A stretch of DNA of 64,000 bases, from positions 1 through 64,000 of the forward strand of contig NZ_JAAAMJ010000011.1 in the NCBI RefSeq assembly GCF_010500835.1, read 5' to 3'. Positions within the stretch are counted from its first letter, which is position 1, and every line of letters starts with the position of its first letter. Shown one piece after another: positions 27,228-36,373 of the stretch. The notes beneath the pieces were generated by a model. The model had not been told where the DNA came from, did no database searches, and worked only from the letters and a program-made list of their open reading frames with translations. The stretch is from Aurantimonas aggregata (lineage in GTDB: Bacteria > Pseudomonadota > Alphaproteobacteria > Rhizobiales > Rhizobiaceae). The position numbers and the translations under genes are program-made.

Positions 27228-28130
27228 GTGAAACACACGCTGACGCGGCGCAGCTTTTCGATGATGCTTGGCACGGCACTGGCCGGAGGGTTCACCCTCG
27301 GCGGCACGGCCCGCGCTTTTTCGCAAACGGGCGAGGACGGCTTCGCGCGGCGCCTCGCCGAGATCGAGGATGGCCTGACGGCTCGCCTCGGCGTCGCCGT
27401 CCTCGACACCGAGACGGGTCAGAGATGGACGCGCCGCGGCAACGAGCGTTTTCCGATGTGCAGCACGTTCAAGGCGGTCGCCAGCGGCGCTGTTCTCGCC
27501 CGGGTCGATGCCGGCGAGGAAGACCTCGGCCGCCGGATCGTCTTCGCAAAGAGCGACCTCGTCCCCTATTCCCCGGGTACCGAGAACCGGGTCGGCGGCG
27601 ATGGCATGACGCTGGCGGAGCTTTGCGAGGCCGCCGTGACCCTCAGCGACAACACGGCGGCGAACCTCATCCTGGCAAGCCTCGGCGGTCCATCGGCTGT
27701 AACCGCGTTCGCCCGTTCGCTGGGCGACACCGCCACGCGTCTCGACCGGATCGAGCCCGATCTCAACGAGGCGACGCCGGGCGACCCACGCGACACCACG
27801 ACGCCGGACGGCATGGTGACGAGCCTTGCCGCGCTGACCGTCGACGGCAGCCTCTCCCCGGCCTCGACCAGGCAGTTCGCCGACTGGATGCTTGCCAACA
27901 AGACCGGCGACACGCGGCTGCGCGCTGGCGTGCCCCGGGATTGGCGGGTCGGCGACAAGACCGGCACCGGCGCCTACGGCACGGCGAACGACATCGCCAT
28001 CCTCTATCCGCCGAACCGCAAGCCGGTGATCGTCAGCGTCTACATCACCGAGACCGAGGCGACGATCGACGACCGCAACGCCGCGATCGCCGATGTTGGC
28101 CGCGCCCTCGCGGGCGCTCTGCAAGCCTGA
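27228..28130 (+). CDS. Class A beta-lactamase
   Basis: The 300-residue serine beta-lactamase has all class A motifs: STFK (Ser79, Lys82), SDN (140-142), EPDLN (Glu176 to Asn180, the omega-loop ExxLN) and KTG (244-246). The N-terminus (LTRRSFSMMLG, then ALAGG and ARA) is a twin-arginine signal, so it is exported folded to the periplasm. The GTG start at 27228 follows GGAGGG. It is controlled by the divergent ampR. Spectrum cannot be read from the motifs alone. Confidence 0.93.
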   Translation: MKHTLTRRSFSMMLGTALAGGFTLGGTARAFSQTGEDGFARRLAEIEDGLTARLGVAVLDTETGQRWTRRGNERFPMCSTFKAVASGAVLARVDAGEEDLGRRIVFAKSDLVPYSPGTENRVGGDGMTLAELCEAAVTLSDNTAANLILASLGGPSAVTAFARSLGDTATRLDRIEPDLNEATPGDPRDTTTPDGMVTSLAALTVDGSLSPASTRQFADWMLANKTGDTRLRAGVPRDWRVGDKTGTGAYGTANDIAILYPPNRKPVIVSVYITETEATIDDRNAAIADVGRALAGALQA

Positions 28131-28147
28131 TTACGCGATGATCGAGC

Positions 28148-28179
28148 AGGCAGGGCGGGACGTTCGCGGCGCCCTGCCT
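28148..28179 (+). terminator. Stem-loop after the beta-lactamase gene
   Basis: A perfect 10-bp inverted repeat, AGGCAGGGCG / CGCCCTGCCT with a 12-base loop, begins 18 bp after the bla stop. It lacks a strong T-run, so it may be a weak intrinsic terminator or mRNA-stabilising hairpin. Confidence 0.55.
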
Positions 28180-28316
28180 CTAGACCTTCATCCACGTCAC
28201 GGCCGCTTCCGAGCGGCTGTGGCCATCGATCCAAGCCGGCTGCCCCGACTTTCTGCCGGATGTCGGGCGCTGCCGCCCTATCTGCGTTCCGGCCGACAAA
28301 CTCCATGGAGCGCCGG

Positions 28317-29942
28317 ATGCTGAACCTCTGGTACAAGAACGCCGTCATCTACTGCGTCGACGTCGACGCATTCTACGACCAAGACGGCGACGGGGTGGGC
28401 GATTTCAAGGGCCTGACCGACCGTCTCGACCATATCGAGGCGCTCGGAGCCAACTGCATCTGGCTGCTGCCGTTCTATCCTTCGCCGAACAAGGACAACG
28501 GCTACGACATCTCCGACTATTTCGGCGTCGATTCCCGCCTCGGCACGCTCGGCGACTTCGTCGAATTCGCCCATGCGGCCCGCGACCGGGGGTTGAAGGT
28601 CATCGTCGACCTCGTGGTCAACCATTCCTCGATCGACCATCCCTGGTTCCAGGCGAGCCGGGCCGGCCACCCGAAATACAAGGACTGGTATGTCTGGCAG
28701 AAGGAGCGGCCGGCGGACCACGCCAAGGGCGTCATCTTCCCCGGCGTCCAGGAGACCACCTGGACCTTCGACCGCAAGCGGCAGGAATATTACTTCCACC
28801 GCTTCTACGAGCACCAGGCCGACCTCAACATCGCCAATCCGGAAGTACGCGAGGAGATCGACCGGATCATGGGGTTCTGGCTGGCGCTCGGCGTCTCCGG
28901 CTTCCGGATCGACGCGGTGCCGTTCCTGATCGAGGACCTCGCCGACTCCGAGACGGGCGCCTCACCCTACGACTATCTCGGCCGGATGCGCCAGTTCCTC
29001 GACTGGCGGCAGGCAAAGGCGATCCTGCTGGCCGAGGCGAACATCCCGATGGAGGAAGCCGGCGACTATTTCGGCGACGGCGACCGGCTCAACCTGATCT
29101 TCAATTTCCCGCTGAACCAGCGCCTGTTCCTGGCGCTGGCGCGCCGCGATGGCGCACCGGTCCGGGAGTTTCTCGAGGCGCTACCGGAAATCCCGGCGAC
29201 GTCGCAATGGGCGACGTTCCTGCGCAATCACGACGAGATCGACCTCGGCCGGCTGTCGGACGAGGAGCGCCAGGAAGCGTTTGCGGCCTTCGGCCCCGAG
29301 AAGTCGATGCAGATCTACGATCGCGGCATCCGGCGGCGCCTGGCGCCGATGCTCGGCGGCGACGAGCGGCGCATCGAGATGGCGATGAGCCTGATGCTCT
29401 CGCTGCCCGGCACCCCGGTCATCTGGTACGGCGACGAGATCGGCATGGGCGACAATCTCGACCTGCCGGAGCGGATGGCGGTCCGCACCCCCATGCAGTG
29501 GTCGACCGAACCCAATGGCGGCTTCTCGACGGCGGCGGCGGAAGACTGCGTGCGCCAGCCCGTGTCGGAGGGGCCGTTTGCCTATGCGCATGTGAATGCG
29601 GAGAGCCAGCGGGTCGACCCGACCTCGATGTTCTCGGTCACCCAGCGCCTGATCCGCGCAAGGCGCAGCGCGCCGGAGATCGGCTGGGGCAGTTGCCGGG
29701 TGATCGACCTCGGCGAGACCAGCGTGATCGCGCTGCTCGCCGAATGGCGGGGCGGCCGGGTCCTGACGCTGCACAATCTCAGCGAAGAACCGGTGACGAT
29801 CGATTGCGGCGAAACGGTCGCCGGCGCGCCTGTCCGGCCGCTGCTGCAGTCGGGCATCGACATCGACCGGACGGATGGGGCCTGCCGCATCCGCCTCGGC
29901 CCCTATGGCTACGAATGGCTGCGGGTCGCGGCGGGCAACTGA
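28317..29942 (+). CDS. GH13 alpha-amylase family enzyme, trehalose synthase-like
   Basis: The 541-residue protein begins LWYKNAVIYCVDVD and has GLTDRLDHIEALG and WLLPFYPSPNKDNGYD. The catalytic triad is GFRIDAVPF (nucleophile Asp), ILLAEANI (acid Glu) and LRNHDEID (transition-state Asp). These strands resemble the trehalose synthase/maltose-converting subfamily more than secreted amylases, and there is no signal peptide, so it acts in the cytosol on maltose, trehalose or small glucans. It lacks a maltokinase domain. An ATG at 28305 is an alternative start. Confidence 0.8.
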   Translation: MLNLWYKNAVIYCVDVDAFYDQDGDGVGDFKGLTDRLDHIEALGANCIWLLPFYPSPNKDNGYDISDYFGVDSRLGTLGDFVEFAHAARDRGLKVIVDLVVNHSSIDHPWFQASRAGHPKYKDWYVWQKERPADHAKGVIFPGVQETTWTFDRKRQEYYFHRFYEHQADLNIANPEVREEIDRIMGFWLALGVSGFRIDAVPFLIEDLADSETGASPYDYLGRMRQFLDWRQAKAILLAEANIPMEEAGDYFGDGDRLNLIFNFPLNQRLFLALARRDGAPVREFLEALPEIPATSQWATFLRNHDEIDLGRLSDEERQEAFAAFGPEKSMQIYDRGIRRRLAPMLGGDERRIEMAMSLMLSLPGTPVIWYGDEIGMGDNLDLPERMAVRTPMQWSTEPNGGFSTAAAEDCVRQPVSEGPFAYAHVNAESQRVDPTSMFSVTQRLIRARRSAPEIGWGSCRVIDLGETSVIALLAEWRGGRVLTLHNLSEEPVTIDCGETVAGAPVRPLLQSGIDIDRTDGACRIRLGPYGYEWLRVAAGN

Positions 29943-30106
29943 CGCTCTCACGGACAAATGAGGCCTTTGGGGGCGATCGTCCTGTGCATCGGGGCTTCGC
30001 CCCAAGGATGATCTCCCGGCGGCGGCAGGCGCGGAAAAATTGATCTCGCCTGCCGGGCGAGCAGGGTCTATCCATGGGTCGAGTACGCGAATCCGAGGAT
30101 GCGATC

Positions 30107-31666
30107 ATGGCCGAGCGCCCGCATATCCAGCCCGTCGAGACACCGGCGCAAGACCTGACCGGCTCGTCGGAGCGACCGGCGCGGATGGGTCCGCTGTCGA
30201 GCCTGCCGGTGTTCTTCGGGCTCTCCGGCCGCCGTGTGGTGATGGCGGGCGGCGGGCCGGGCGCGGCCTGGAAGGTGGAACTGCTGCGCGCAGCCGGCGC
30301 GCGCGTCGACCTCTACGTGCCTGTCGACGAGATCGATCCGGAAATGGCCGAACTCCTGGCGACCTCCGGCGGTGCCACGGACGAGACGAACGCGGTCGCA
30401 TCGGTCGGAACGATCCTCCATCACGACCGGCCATGGGCGGTGGACATCTTCGACCATGCCGCGCTGGCCATCGCCGATACAGAGAGCAACGCCGAAGGCC
30501 AGGCCTTTGCCTGTGCCGCCCGGGCGGCGGGCGTGCCGGTCAACGTCGTCGACAAGCGGGCCTTCTGCGACTTCAATTTCGGCTCGATCGTCAACCGCTC
30601 GCCGGTGGTCGTCGGCATCTCCACCGATGGCGCCGCGCCGATCCTCGGCCAGGCCATTCGCCGCCGTATCGAGACGCTGCTGCCGCCGGCGCTCGCCGGC
30701 TGGGCGCAGATGGCGGTGCGGCTACGCGGCGCGGCGATGGAGAAGCTGGCGCCCGGCCCGCTGCGGCGCGCCTTCTGGGAGCGCTTCACCGACGCGGCCT
30801 TCTCGCCGCGCGACCCCGGCCCGATCGACGAGGCGACCGCCAACCGGCTGATCGAGGAACTGGCGCGCGGCCCGGTCTCCGGCGAGGCGACTGGCCGGGT
30901 GACCCTCGTCGGCGCCGGTCCCGGCGAAGCGGAACTCCTGACGCTGAAGGCCGTCCGCGCCTTGCAGTCGGCCGACGTCATCCTGTTCGACGACCTGATC
31001 TCCGATGCCGTACTGGAACTCGCCCGGCGCGAGGCGCGCCGCTTCCTGGTCGGCAAGCGGGCCGCCCGCGACAGCTGCCGGCAGGAGGACATCAACCGGA
31101 TGATGGTGGCCTTCGCCAAGGCCGGCAAGCACGTCGTGCGGCTGAAATCCGGCGACGTGTCGGTCTTCGGCCGGGCCGGCGAGGAGATCGCCGCGCTGAC
31201 GGAAGAGAACATTCCCGTCGCCATCGTGCCCGGGATCACCGCCGCCTCGGCGCTGGCCGCAAGTTTCGGCGTGTCGCTGACGCACCGCGACCGGGCCCAG
31301 CAGCTGCGCTTCGTCACCGGCCATTCCCGCAATGGCGGCCTGCCGGACGATCTCGACTGGGCGGCGCTCGCCGACGACCACGTGACGACCGTGTTCTACA
31401 TGGGCGGGCGGATGGCCGGCCGGATCGCCGAGCAGCTGATCGCCCACGGCCTGTCGCCGGAAACCCCGGTCGCCGTCGCCGCCAATCTCAGCCGCGACGA
31501 CGAGACCCGCGGCGCCAGCACGCTCGCCGGGCTGGCCGCCCTCGTCGGCGAAATCGGCTACGAAAGGCCGATCCTCATCGGCGTCGGCCGCGTCTTCGCC
31601 GAGGCCGCGGCAGCGGCGGGCCTCCTGAACCAGGATACGCCAGCCGCGGCTGCCGAAGCCGGCTAA
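30107..31666 (+). CDS. cysG: Siroheme synthase (uroporphyrinogen methyltransferase / precorrin-2 dehydrogenase-ferrochelatase)
   Basis: This 519-residue CysG fusion has an N-terminal NAD-binding dehydrogenase/ferrochelatase domain at about residues 30-215 (VVMAGGGPGAAWKVELL; the FDFNFGSIVNRSP-like CDFNFGSIVN segment). The C-terminal SAM-dependent methyltransferase domain at about 265-505 has VGAGPGEAELLTL, GKRAARDSCRQEDIN and RLKSGDVSVFGR. It makes siroheme from uroporphyrinogen III for sulfite or nitrite reductase; neither is in this window. The upstream ATG at 30074 is an alternative start with 11 more residues. Confidence 0.9.
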   Translation: MAERPHIQPVETPAQDLTGSSERPARMGPLSSLPVFFGLSGRRVVMAGGGPGAAWKVELLRAAGARVDLYVPVDEIDPEMAELLATSGGATDETNAVASVGTILHHDRPWAVDIFDHAALAIADTESNAEGQAFACAARAAGVPVNVVDKRAFCDFNFGSIVNRSPVVVGISTDGAAPILGQAIRRRIETLLPPALAGWAQMAVRLRGAAMEKLAPGPLRRAFWERFTDAAFSPRDPGPIDEATANRLIEELARGPVSGEATGRVTLVGAGPGEAELLTLKAVRALQSADVILFDDLISDAVLELARREARRFLVGKRAARDSCRQEDINRMMVAFAKAGKHVVRLKSGDVSVFGRAGEEIAALTEENIPVAIVPGITAASALAASFGVSLTHRDRAQQLRFVTGHSRNGGLPDDLDWAALADDHVTTVFYMGGRMAGRIAEQLIAHGLSPETPVAVAANLSRDDETRGASTLAGLAALVGEIGYERPILIGVGRVFAEAAAAAGLLNQDTPAAAAEAG

Positions 31667-31683
31667 GCACGAGGCTCGGCGCT

Positions 31684-31707
31684 TGCGTCCCGGCGCCGCG
31701 GGACGCA
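31684..31707 (+). terminator. Strong GC stem-loop between cysG and ald
   Basis: A 9-bp perfect stem, TGCGTCCCG / CGGGACGCA, with a 6-base loop lies 17 bp after the cysG stop. There is no T-run, so termination is possible but not certain. Confidence 0.5.
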
Positions 31708-31792
31708 CACTCGAACGAGCGACGCCGGTTCTTCAGCCGTGGCGCGGCGATGCCGCGAGCGCCGGGACCGGCCAACCCCCGCAAGGAGCAAC

Positions 31793-32908
31793 ATGCGCGT
31801 CGGCTGCCCCCGAGAGATCAAGAATCATGAATACCGCGTCGGCCTGACGCCGTCGGCCGCCCGCGAATATGTCGCGCACGGCCACAGCGTCCTGGTCGAG
31901 ACCGGCGCCGGCGCCGGCATCGACGCCAGCGATGCCGATTACGAGGCCGCCGGCGCCGAGATCGCCGCCGATGCGGCGACGGTGTTCGCCGGCGCCGACA
32001 TGATCGTGAAGGTCAAGGAGCCGCAGCCGCACGAATGGGTGCAGCTGCGCGAGGGCCAGATCCTCTACACCTACCTCCATCTGGCCCCGGACCCGGCGCA
32101 GACCGAAGGACTGCTCGCCTCCGGCGTCACGGCCATTGCCTACGAGACGGTGACCGACGCGCGCGGCGGCCTGCCACTGCTCGCGCCGATGTCGGAGGTT
32201 GCCGGACGGCTGTCGATCCAGGCGGCAGCGCGGGCCCTCGAAAAGGCGCAGGGCGGTCGTGGCGTGCTGCTCGGCGGCGTGCCGGGCGTTGCCTCCGGCA
32301 AGGTGGTGATCATCGGCGGCGGCGTCGTCGGCAAGGAAGCGGCGAAGATGGCGATCGGCCTCGGCGCCACGGTCACCATTCTCGACCGGTCGATCCCGCG
32401 GCTGCGCGAGCTCGACGACCTCTTCGCTGGCCGCGTCCATACAAGATACTCGACCAAGACCGCCATCGAGGAGGAGGTCTTCGCCGCCGACGCCATCATC
32501 GGCGCGGTGCTGATCCCCGGCGCCTCGGCCCCGCAGCTGGTGACCCGGCAGATGCTGTCCGGCATGAGGAAAGGCGCGGTGCTCGTCGACGTCGCCATCG
32601 ACCAGGGCGGCTGCTTCGAGACCTCGCACCCGACCACCCACGCCGAGCCGACCTTCGAGGTCGACGGCGTCGTACATTACTGCGTCGCCAACATGCCGGG
32701 CGCCGTGCCCATCACCTCGGCGCACGCGCTGAACAATGCGACCCTGCCCTTCGGCCTGGCGCTGGCCGACAATGGGCTGGCGGCGCTGCTTGCGGACCCG
32801 CATCTGCTGCAGGGCCTCAACGTCCATCGCGGCCAGATCACCAACCGCGCCGTCGCCGAATCGCTCGGGCGCGACCTCGTCGATCCGGCGCGGGCGATCG
32901 CCGCCTGA
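31793..32908 (+). CDS. ald: Alanine dehydrogenase
   Basis: The 371-residue enzyme (MRVGCPREIKNHEYRVGLTP) shows the pyruvate-site Lys of IVKVKEPQ, the catalytic His in TYLHLAPD, an NAD motif VVIIGGGVVGKEAAKMA and the Asp in DVAIDQGG. It interconverts L-alanine and pyruvate plus ammonia with NAD. Length and motifs are standard. AAGGAG precedes the ATG at 31793. Confidence 0.93.
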   Translation: MRVGCPREIKNHEYRVGLTPSAAREYVAHGHSVLVETGAGAGIDASDADYEAAGAEIAADAATVFAGADMIVKVKEPQPHEWVQLREGQILYTYLHLAPDPAQTEGLLASGVTAIAYETVTDARGGLPLLAPMSEVAGRLSIQAAARALEKAQGGRGVLLGGVPGVASGKVVIIGGGVVGKEAAKMAIGLGATVTILDRSIPRLRELDDLFAGRVHTRYSTKTAIEEEVFAADAIIGAVLIPGASAPQLVTRQMLSGMRKGAVLVDVAIDQGGCFETSHPTTHAEPTFEVDGVVHYCVANMPGAVPITSAHALNNATLPFGLALADNGLAALLADPHLLQGLNVHRGQITNRAVAESLGRDLVDPARAIAA

Positions 32909-32915
32909 GGCGGCC

Positions 32916-33791
32916 TTAACTGGCCAGCATCTGGCGCTGGCGCTCGCGCAGCGAAGCGGCCTTCTCCGGCGTCAGGTCGTCGATACAGGCCGGGCAGGAA
33001 ACGCCCGGCTCGTATTCCGGCGCCCGCAGGTCTTCCGGCGACAGCGGGTTGCCGCAACCGAAGCAGGCCGTCCAGCCGGTCGGCGCGAGGCCATGCCCGA
33101 CCGCGACACGGCCGTCGAAGACGTAGCATTCGCCCTGCCAGCGGCTGTCTGCCTCGGGCACGTCCTCCAGATATTGCAGGATGCCGCCCTTGAGGTGGAA
33201 GACCTCGGGAAAGCCCTTGGCGCGCATGAAGGCCGAGGCCTTCTCGCAGCGAATGCCGCCGGTGCAGAACATCGCCACCTTGGTGTGGAGCGCCGGGTCG
33301 AGCGCGCTTTCCACGAAGGCCTTGAAGTCGGTGAAATTGTCGAGGCCGGGATCGACGGCGCCGGCAAAGGTCCCGACCTTGGTCTCGTAGCGGTTGCGGG
33401 TGTCGAGCAGTAGCACGTCGGGATCGGCCAAGAGGGCGTTCCAGTCGGCCGGCTCCACATAGGTGCCGGCGAGGACCGCGGGATCGGCTTCCGGCGCGCG
33501 CATGGTGATGATCTCCGGGCGGATCCGGATCTTCAGTCGCGCGAAAGGCCATTCCTCCGCCTGCGACAGCTTCACTTCACCCGAGCGGACGCCGCAGCGC
33601 TCGTCGAGATCACCCAGCATCGCCTCGATGCCGTCGGCGGGACCGGCAAGCGTGCCGTTGATGCCCTCCGAAGCGATCAGGATCGTGCCGCGCAGGCCGT
33701 TTTCGACACAGGCTGCCTGCAGCGCCGGCTGCAGCGAGGGCAGGTCGTCGAGGGGAACGAACCGGTAGAAGGTGGCGACGGTGAGAGTCAT
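32916..33791 (-). CDS. trhO: tRNA uridine(34) hydroxylase, rhodanese-related
   Basis: The 291-residue protein has an N-terminal acylphosphatase-like domain (LRGTILIASEGINGTLAG) and a central rhodanese domain with active-site CTGGIRCEKASAF (Cys at about 176). A C-terminal cysteine-rich segment (ACFGCGNPL ... SCPACI) could bind zinc. This matches TrhO (YceA), which makes 5-hydroxyuridine at tRNA position 34. The start at 33791 is chosen because it begins the conserved MTLTVATFYRF. Confidence 0.88.
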   Translation of the reverse strand: MTLTVATFYRFVPLDDLPSLQPALQAACVENGLRGTILIASEGINGTLAGPADGIEAMLGDLDERCGVRSGEVKLSQAEEWPFARLKIRIRPEIITMRAPEADPAVLAGTYVEPADWNALLADPDVLLLDTRNRYETKVGTFAGAVDPGLDNFTDFKAFVESALDPALHTKVAMFCTGGIRCEKASAFMRAKGFPEVFHLKGGILQYLEDVPEADSRWQGECYVFDGRVAVGHGLAPTGWTACFGCGNPLSPEDLRAPEYEPGVSCPACIDDLTPEKAASLRERQRQMLAS

Positions 33792-33931
33792 TGCGCCGTC
33801 ATAGCCGCCCGGCCCCCGTCTGTTCAACGCAAACGGCACTGCCCACGGGAAATTGCACCGGCGGCGGTGACCGGCGCGCCGGAGATGCTAAGAGAGGAAT
33901 ACTGTCCCTGCCCTCTTCCCGGAGCCCCCGC

Positions 33932-35302
33932 GTGATCGACCGCGCCATCGGTACTGTGCTGATCGTCACGGCGATCGCCGTCGTCCTGCGCGAGTGGATC
34001 GGCAGCGAGACGGCGTCGCTCGTCGCCTCGGCGGGTCTGGTCGCCTTCCTGGTGCTGGCCACCCCGCGGGCGCACTGGTCGCGCCAGGGCTTCGTCGCCG
34101 TCGGGCTGATCCTGGTCGCGGCGGTGGTCGCGCTGCGCCCCGACTGGCAGGCGGTGTCGCTGCGCGGACTGGAACAGGGGGCGTTCATCGCCGCCTTCTT
34201 CATCGCGCTCGCCTCGCTGCGCAACCCGGCGTCCGCCTCCCCGGCGATCGAGCGCTGCGGCCAGTATCTGGCGAGCCAGCCGCCCGGCAAGCGCTATCTG
34301 TCGCTGACGATGGGCGGCCATCTCTTCGCGCTCATCCTCAGCTACGGATCGATCTCGCTGCTGGGCGGCCTCACGGAGAGCATCGCCAGCCGCGAGGCCA
34401 ATGCCGAGCTCCGCGAAATCCGCAACCGCCGCATGCTGCTGGCGATCCAGCGCGGCTTCGTCGCCTCCCTCACCTGGTCACCCTTGGCCTTCGCCATGGC
34501 CATCTCGACCTCGGTGGTTCCCGGCGCGACATGGAGCGGCGCGGCGCCGATCGCGATCGTCAACGCCGTGCTGATCACCTTCGTCGGCTGGGCGCTGGAC
34601 ACGATCTTCAAGCCGAAGCTGACGCAGCCAGCCCCGGCGCGGCGCCCGATGGGCAGCTGGCGGGACCTGCGCCCGCTCCTCATGCTGCTGCTGCTGCTGT
34701 TCGCGGGCGTACTGATCCTCGAGGTGATGACGGGCCTGAGGGTCATCGCGGTGGTGATGCTGCTGGTCCCGGTGATCGCCGTCGCCTGGATCCTCATCCA
34801 GACCCATGCTGAGCCCGCGGCGACCGGTCAGCGGCTTGCCCGGATCGCCTTCGTCGACGTGCCGTCCTACCACTCGGAACTCGTGCTCCTGGTGATGGCC
34901 GGGATCATCGGCACGGTCGGCGGGGCGCTGCTCGAGCCGATCTTCGCCGGGCAGTCGCTGGGGCTTTCAACGCTGCCCGCCTGGGCGATCCTGGTCATGC
35001 TGGTCTGGCTGATCCCGCTGCTCGGCCAGCTCGGCATGAACCCGATCCTGTCGGTGTCGCTGCTCGCGCCGTTGCTACCCGATCCGGCCGCCATGGGCGT
35101 TTCGGCGAACGTCGTCGTCGTGGCGCTGACGGCCGGCTGGGCACTGGCCGGCGCGACGTCGCCGTTCACGGCGACCACGCTGCTGGTCGGCCGGCTCGGT
35201 CACACCAGCGCCTGGCGCGTCGGCGTGGTGTGGAACCGGTCCTTCACCCTCGTGGCCGGATTGGCCCTTTCCGCCTCCGTCGCCGTCGCCGCATTGCTGT
35301 AA
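33932..35302 (+). CDS. Multi-spanning membrane protein, unidentified transporter-like
   Basis: This 456-residue protein has about 11-12 hydrophobic segments with short loops. Conserved-looking polar stretches are GGHLFALILSYGSISLLGGL, TWSPLAFAMAIS and LGQLGMNPILSVSLLAPLL near the C-terminus. The repeated Asn-Pro and Thr-Ser-Pro-Phe turns resemble re-entrant hairpins in ion-transporter (IT) superfamily carriers, such as dicarboxylate or anion transporters, but I cannot name a family. The GTG start at 33932 is preferred because the longer frame to 33791 has no hydrophobic content. It stands alone, divergent from trhO. Confidence 0.6.
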   Translation: MIDRAIGTVLIVTAIAVVLREWIGSETASLVASAGLVAFLVLATPRAHWSRQGFVAVGLILVAAVVALRPDWQAVSLRGLEQGAFIAAFFIALASLRNPASASPAIERCGQYLASQPPGKRYLSLTMGGHLFALILSYGSISLLGGLTESIASREANAELREIRNRRMLLAIQRGFVASLTWSPLAFAMAISTSVVPGATWSGAAPIAIVNAVLITFVGWALDTIFKPKLTQPAPARRPMGSWRDLRPLLMLLLLLFAGVLILEVMTGLRVIAVVMLLVPVIAVAWILIQTHAEPAATGQRLARIAFVDVPSYHSELVLLVMAGIIGTVGGALLEPIFAGQSLGLSTLPAWAILVMLVWLIPLLGQLGMNPILSVSLLAPLLPDPAAMGVSANVVVVALTAGWALAGATSPFTATTLLVGRLGHTSAWRVGVVWNRSFTLVAGLALSASVAVAALL

Positions 35303-35337
35303 CGGCCTTGGCAGAGAGCCTCGCCCGATGCCCGTCG

Positions 35338-36162
35338 TCAGCGTGACATCAGCACCGGCACGGTCATGTGTTCCAGAATGTGCCGCGTGACACCGCCGAA
35401 CAGCAGCTCGCGAAAGCGGGAGTGGCCGTAACAGCCCATCACCAAGAGGTCGGCGCCCCAATCGGAGATGTCGTTGAGCAGCACGTCGCCCGCGGCCACG
35501 TCGCCGCTCTTCGTGCGTGCCGCCTCGATTTGGATCCCATGTCGCGCCAGGGCGACGGCCAGGTCATTGGCGGGGGCAGGACCCGACGACGCGCCGCGCG
35601 GCGCGTCGATCATCAGGACGCGCACCTGGCGCGCTGCCTGCAGCAGCGGAGCGGCATCGAACGCCGCACGCGCTGCCTCCCGGCCGCCATTCCACGCGAT
35701 GAGCACACGGTCGCCGAGCTGCTCGAACGTGCCGGCATAGGGAACGAAGAGGATCGGGCGACCCGAATCGAGCAGGATTTCGGTCAGCAGATCCCCGCCC
35801 CGCCATGCACCACCCTCGGGCTGGCCGGTGACGACCAGATCGGCACAACGCACATGGCGGGTGACGGCAGCTTCATAGCCGGGCCCCTGTGCCGGCTCGA
35901 GCCGCCATTCCGTGGCGAGACCGCTGGCGTCGGCGAGGCCGCGGAAGGTCGCTTCGTTCGCTGCGGCATCGGCCTCGATCTGCTTCTGCGCCTGCTGGAT
36001 GTAATCGAGGGAGACCTCCGTCGGAACGCCGACGAAGACGTCCGGCGTGACGTAGAGGCCGACGAGATGGGCCTCGTGCCGCTCCGCCAGCGCCAGCGCC
36101 ATCGCCGTCAGTGCGGCTGTGCGGCGCGGATCCTTCAGGCAAACCACTATCGTCTTGTACAT
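35338..36162 (-). CDS. Universal stress protein, tandem Usp domains
   Basis: The 274-residue protein has two Usp-like halves. The first (MYKTIVVCLKDPRRTAAL ... RHVRCADLVVTGQP) has a poor nucleotide motif. The second carries WGADLLVMGCYGHSRFRELLFGGVTRHIL, with the G-x2-G-x9-G-S/T-type ATP-binding pattern largely kept. Usp proteins respond to stress and low oxygen. A TTGAC-N4-GTCAA box lies 81 bp upstream of its start, which fits FixK control. Confidence 0.83.
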   Translation of the reverse strand: MYKTIVVCLKDPRRTAALTAMALALAERHEAHLVGLYVTPDVFVGVPTEVSLDYIQQAQKQIEADAAANEATFRGLADASGLATEWRLEPAQGPGYEAAVTRHVRCADLVVTGQPEGGAWRGGDLLTEILLDSGRPILFVPYAGTFEQLGDRVLIAWNGGREAARAAFDAAPLLQAARQVRVLMIDAPRGASSGPAPANDLAVALARHGIQIEAARTKSGDVAAGDVLLNDISDWGADLLVMGCYGHSRFRELLFGGVTRHILEHMTVPVLMSR

Positions 36163-36243
36163 CGACCCTCACTCCCCGTCGTTCGGGACGCTGCCTCGGA
36201 TGCCCCGTCGAAGGCACATTGAGGTTCCCGGCCAGGCCACACC

Positions 36244-36257
36244 TTGACCTGCGTCAA
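36244..36257. promoter_or_regulatory. FixK/FNR-type box
   Basis: TTGACCTGCGTCAA, a perfect dyad TTGAC-N4-GTCAA, fits the FNR/FixK consensus (TTGAT/C-N4-A/GTCAA). It lies between the divergent usp and fixL genes, 82 bp from the usp start and 117 bp from the fixL start. By position it most likely activates usp; feedback on fixL is possible. Confidence 0.7.
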
Positions 36258-36373
36258 GAACGAAGCGGTCACCGGCCTTTACGCGACGCGAGCCTTGATC
36301 CGGCCGCGCAATGCTGGTTCTTGAGCCCGATCCCATCGGGCTGATCCCTGCCCTCCCATCCTGGCAATGCCGC

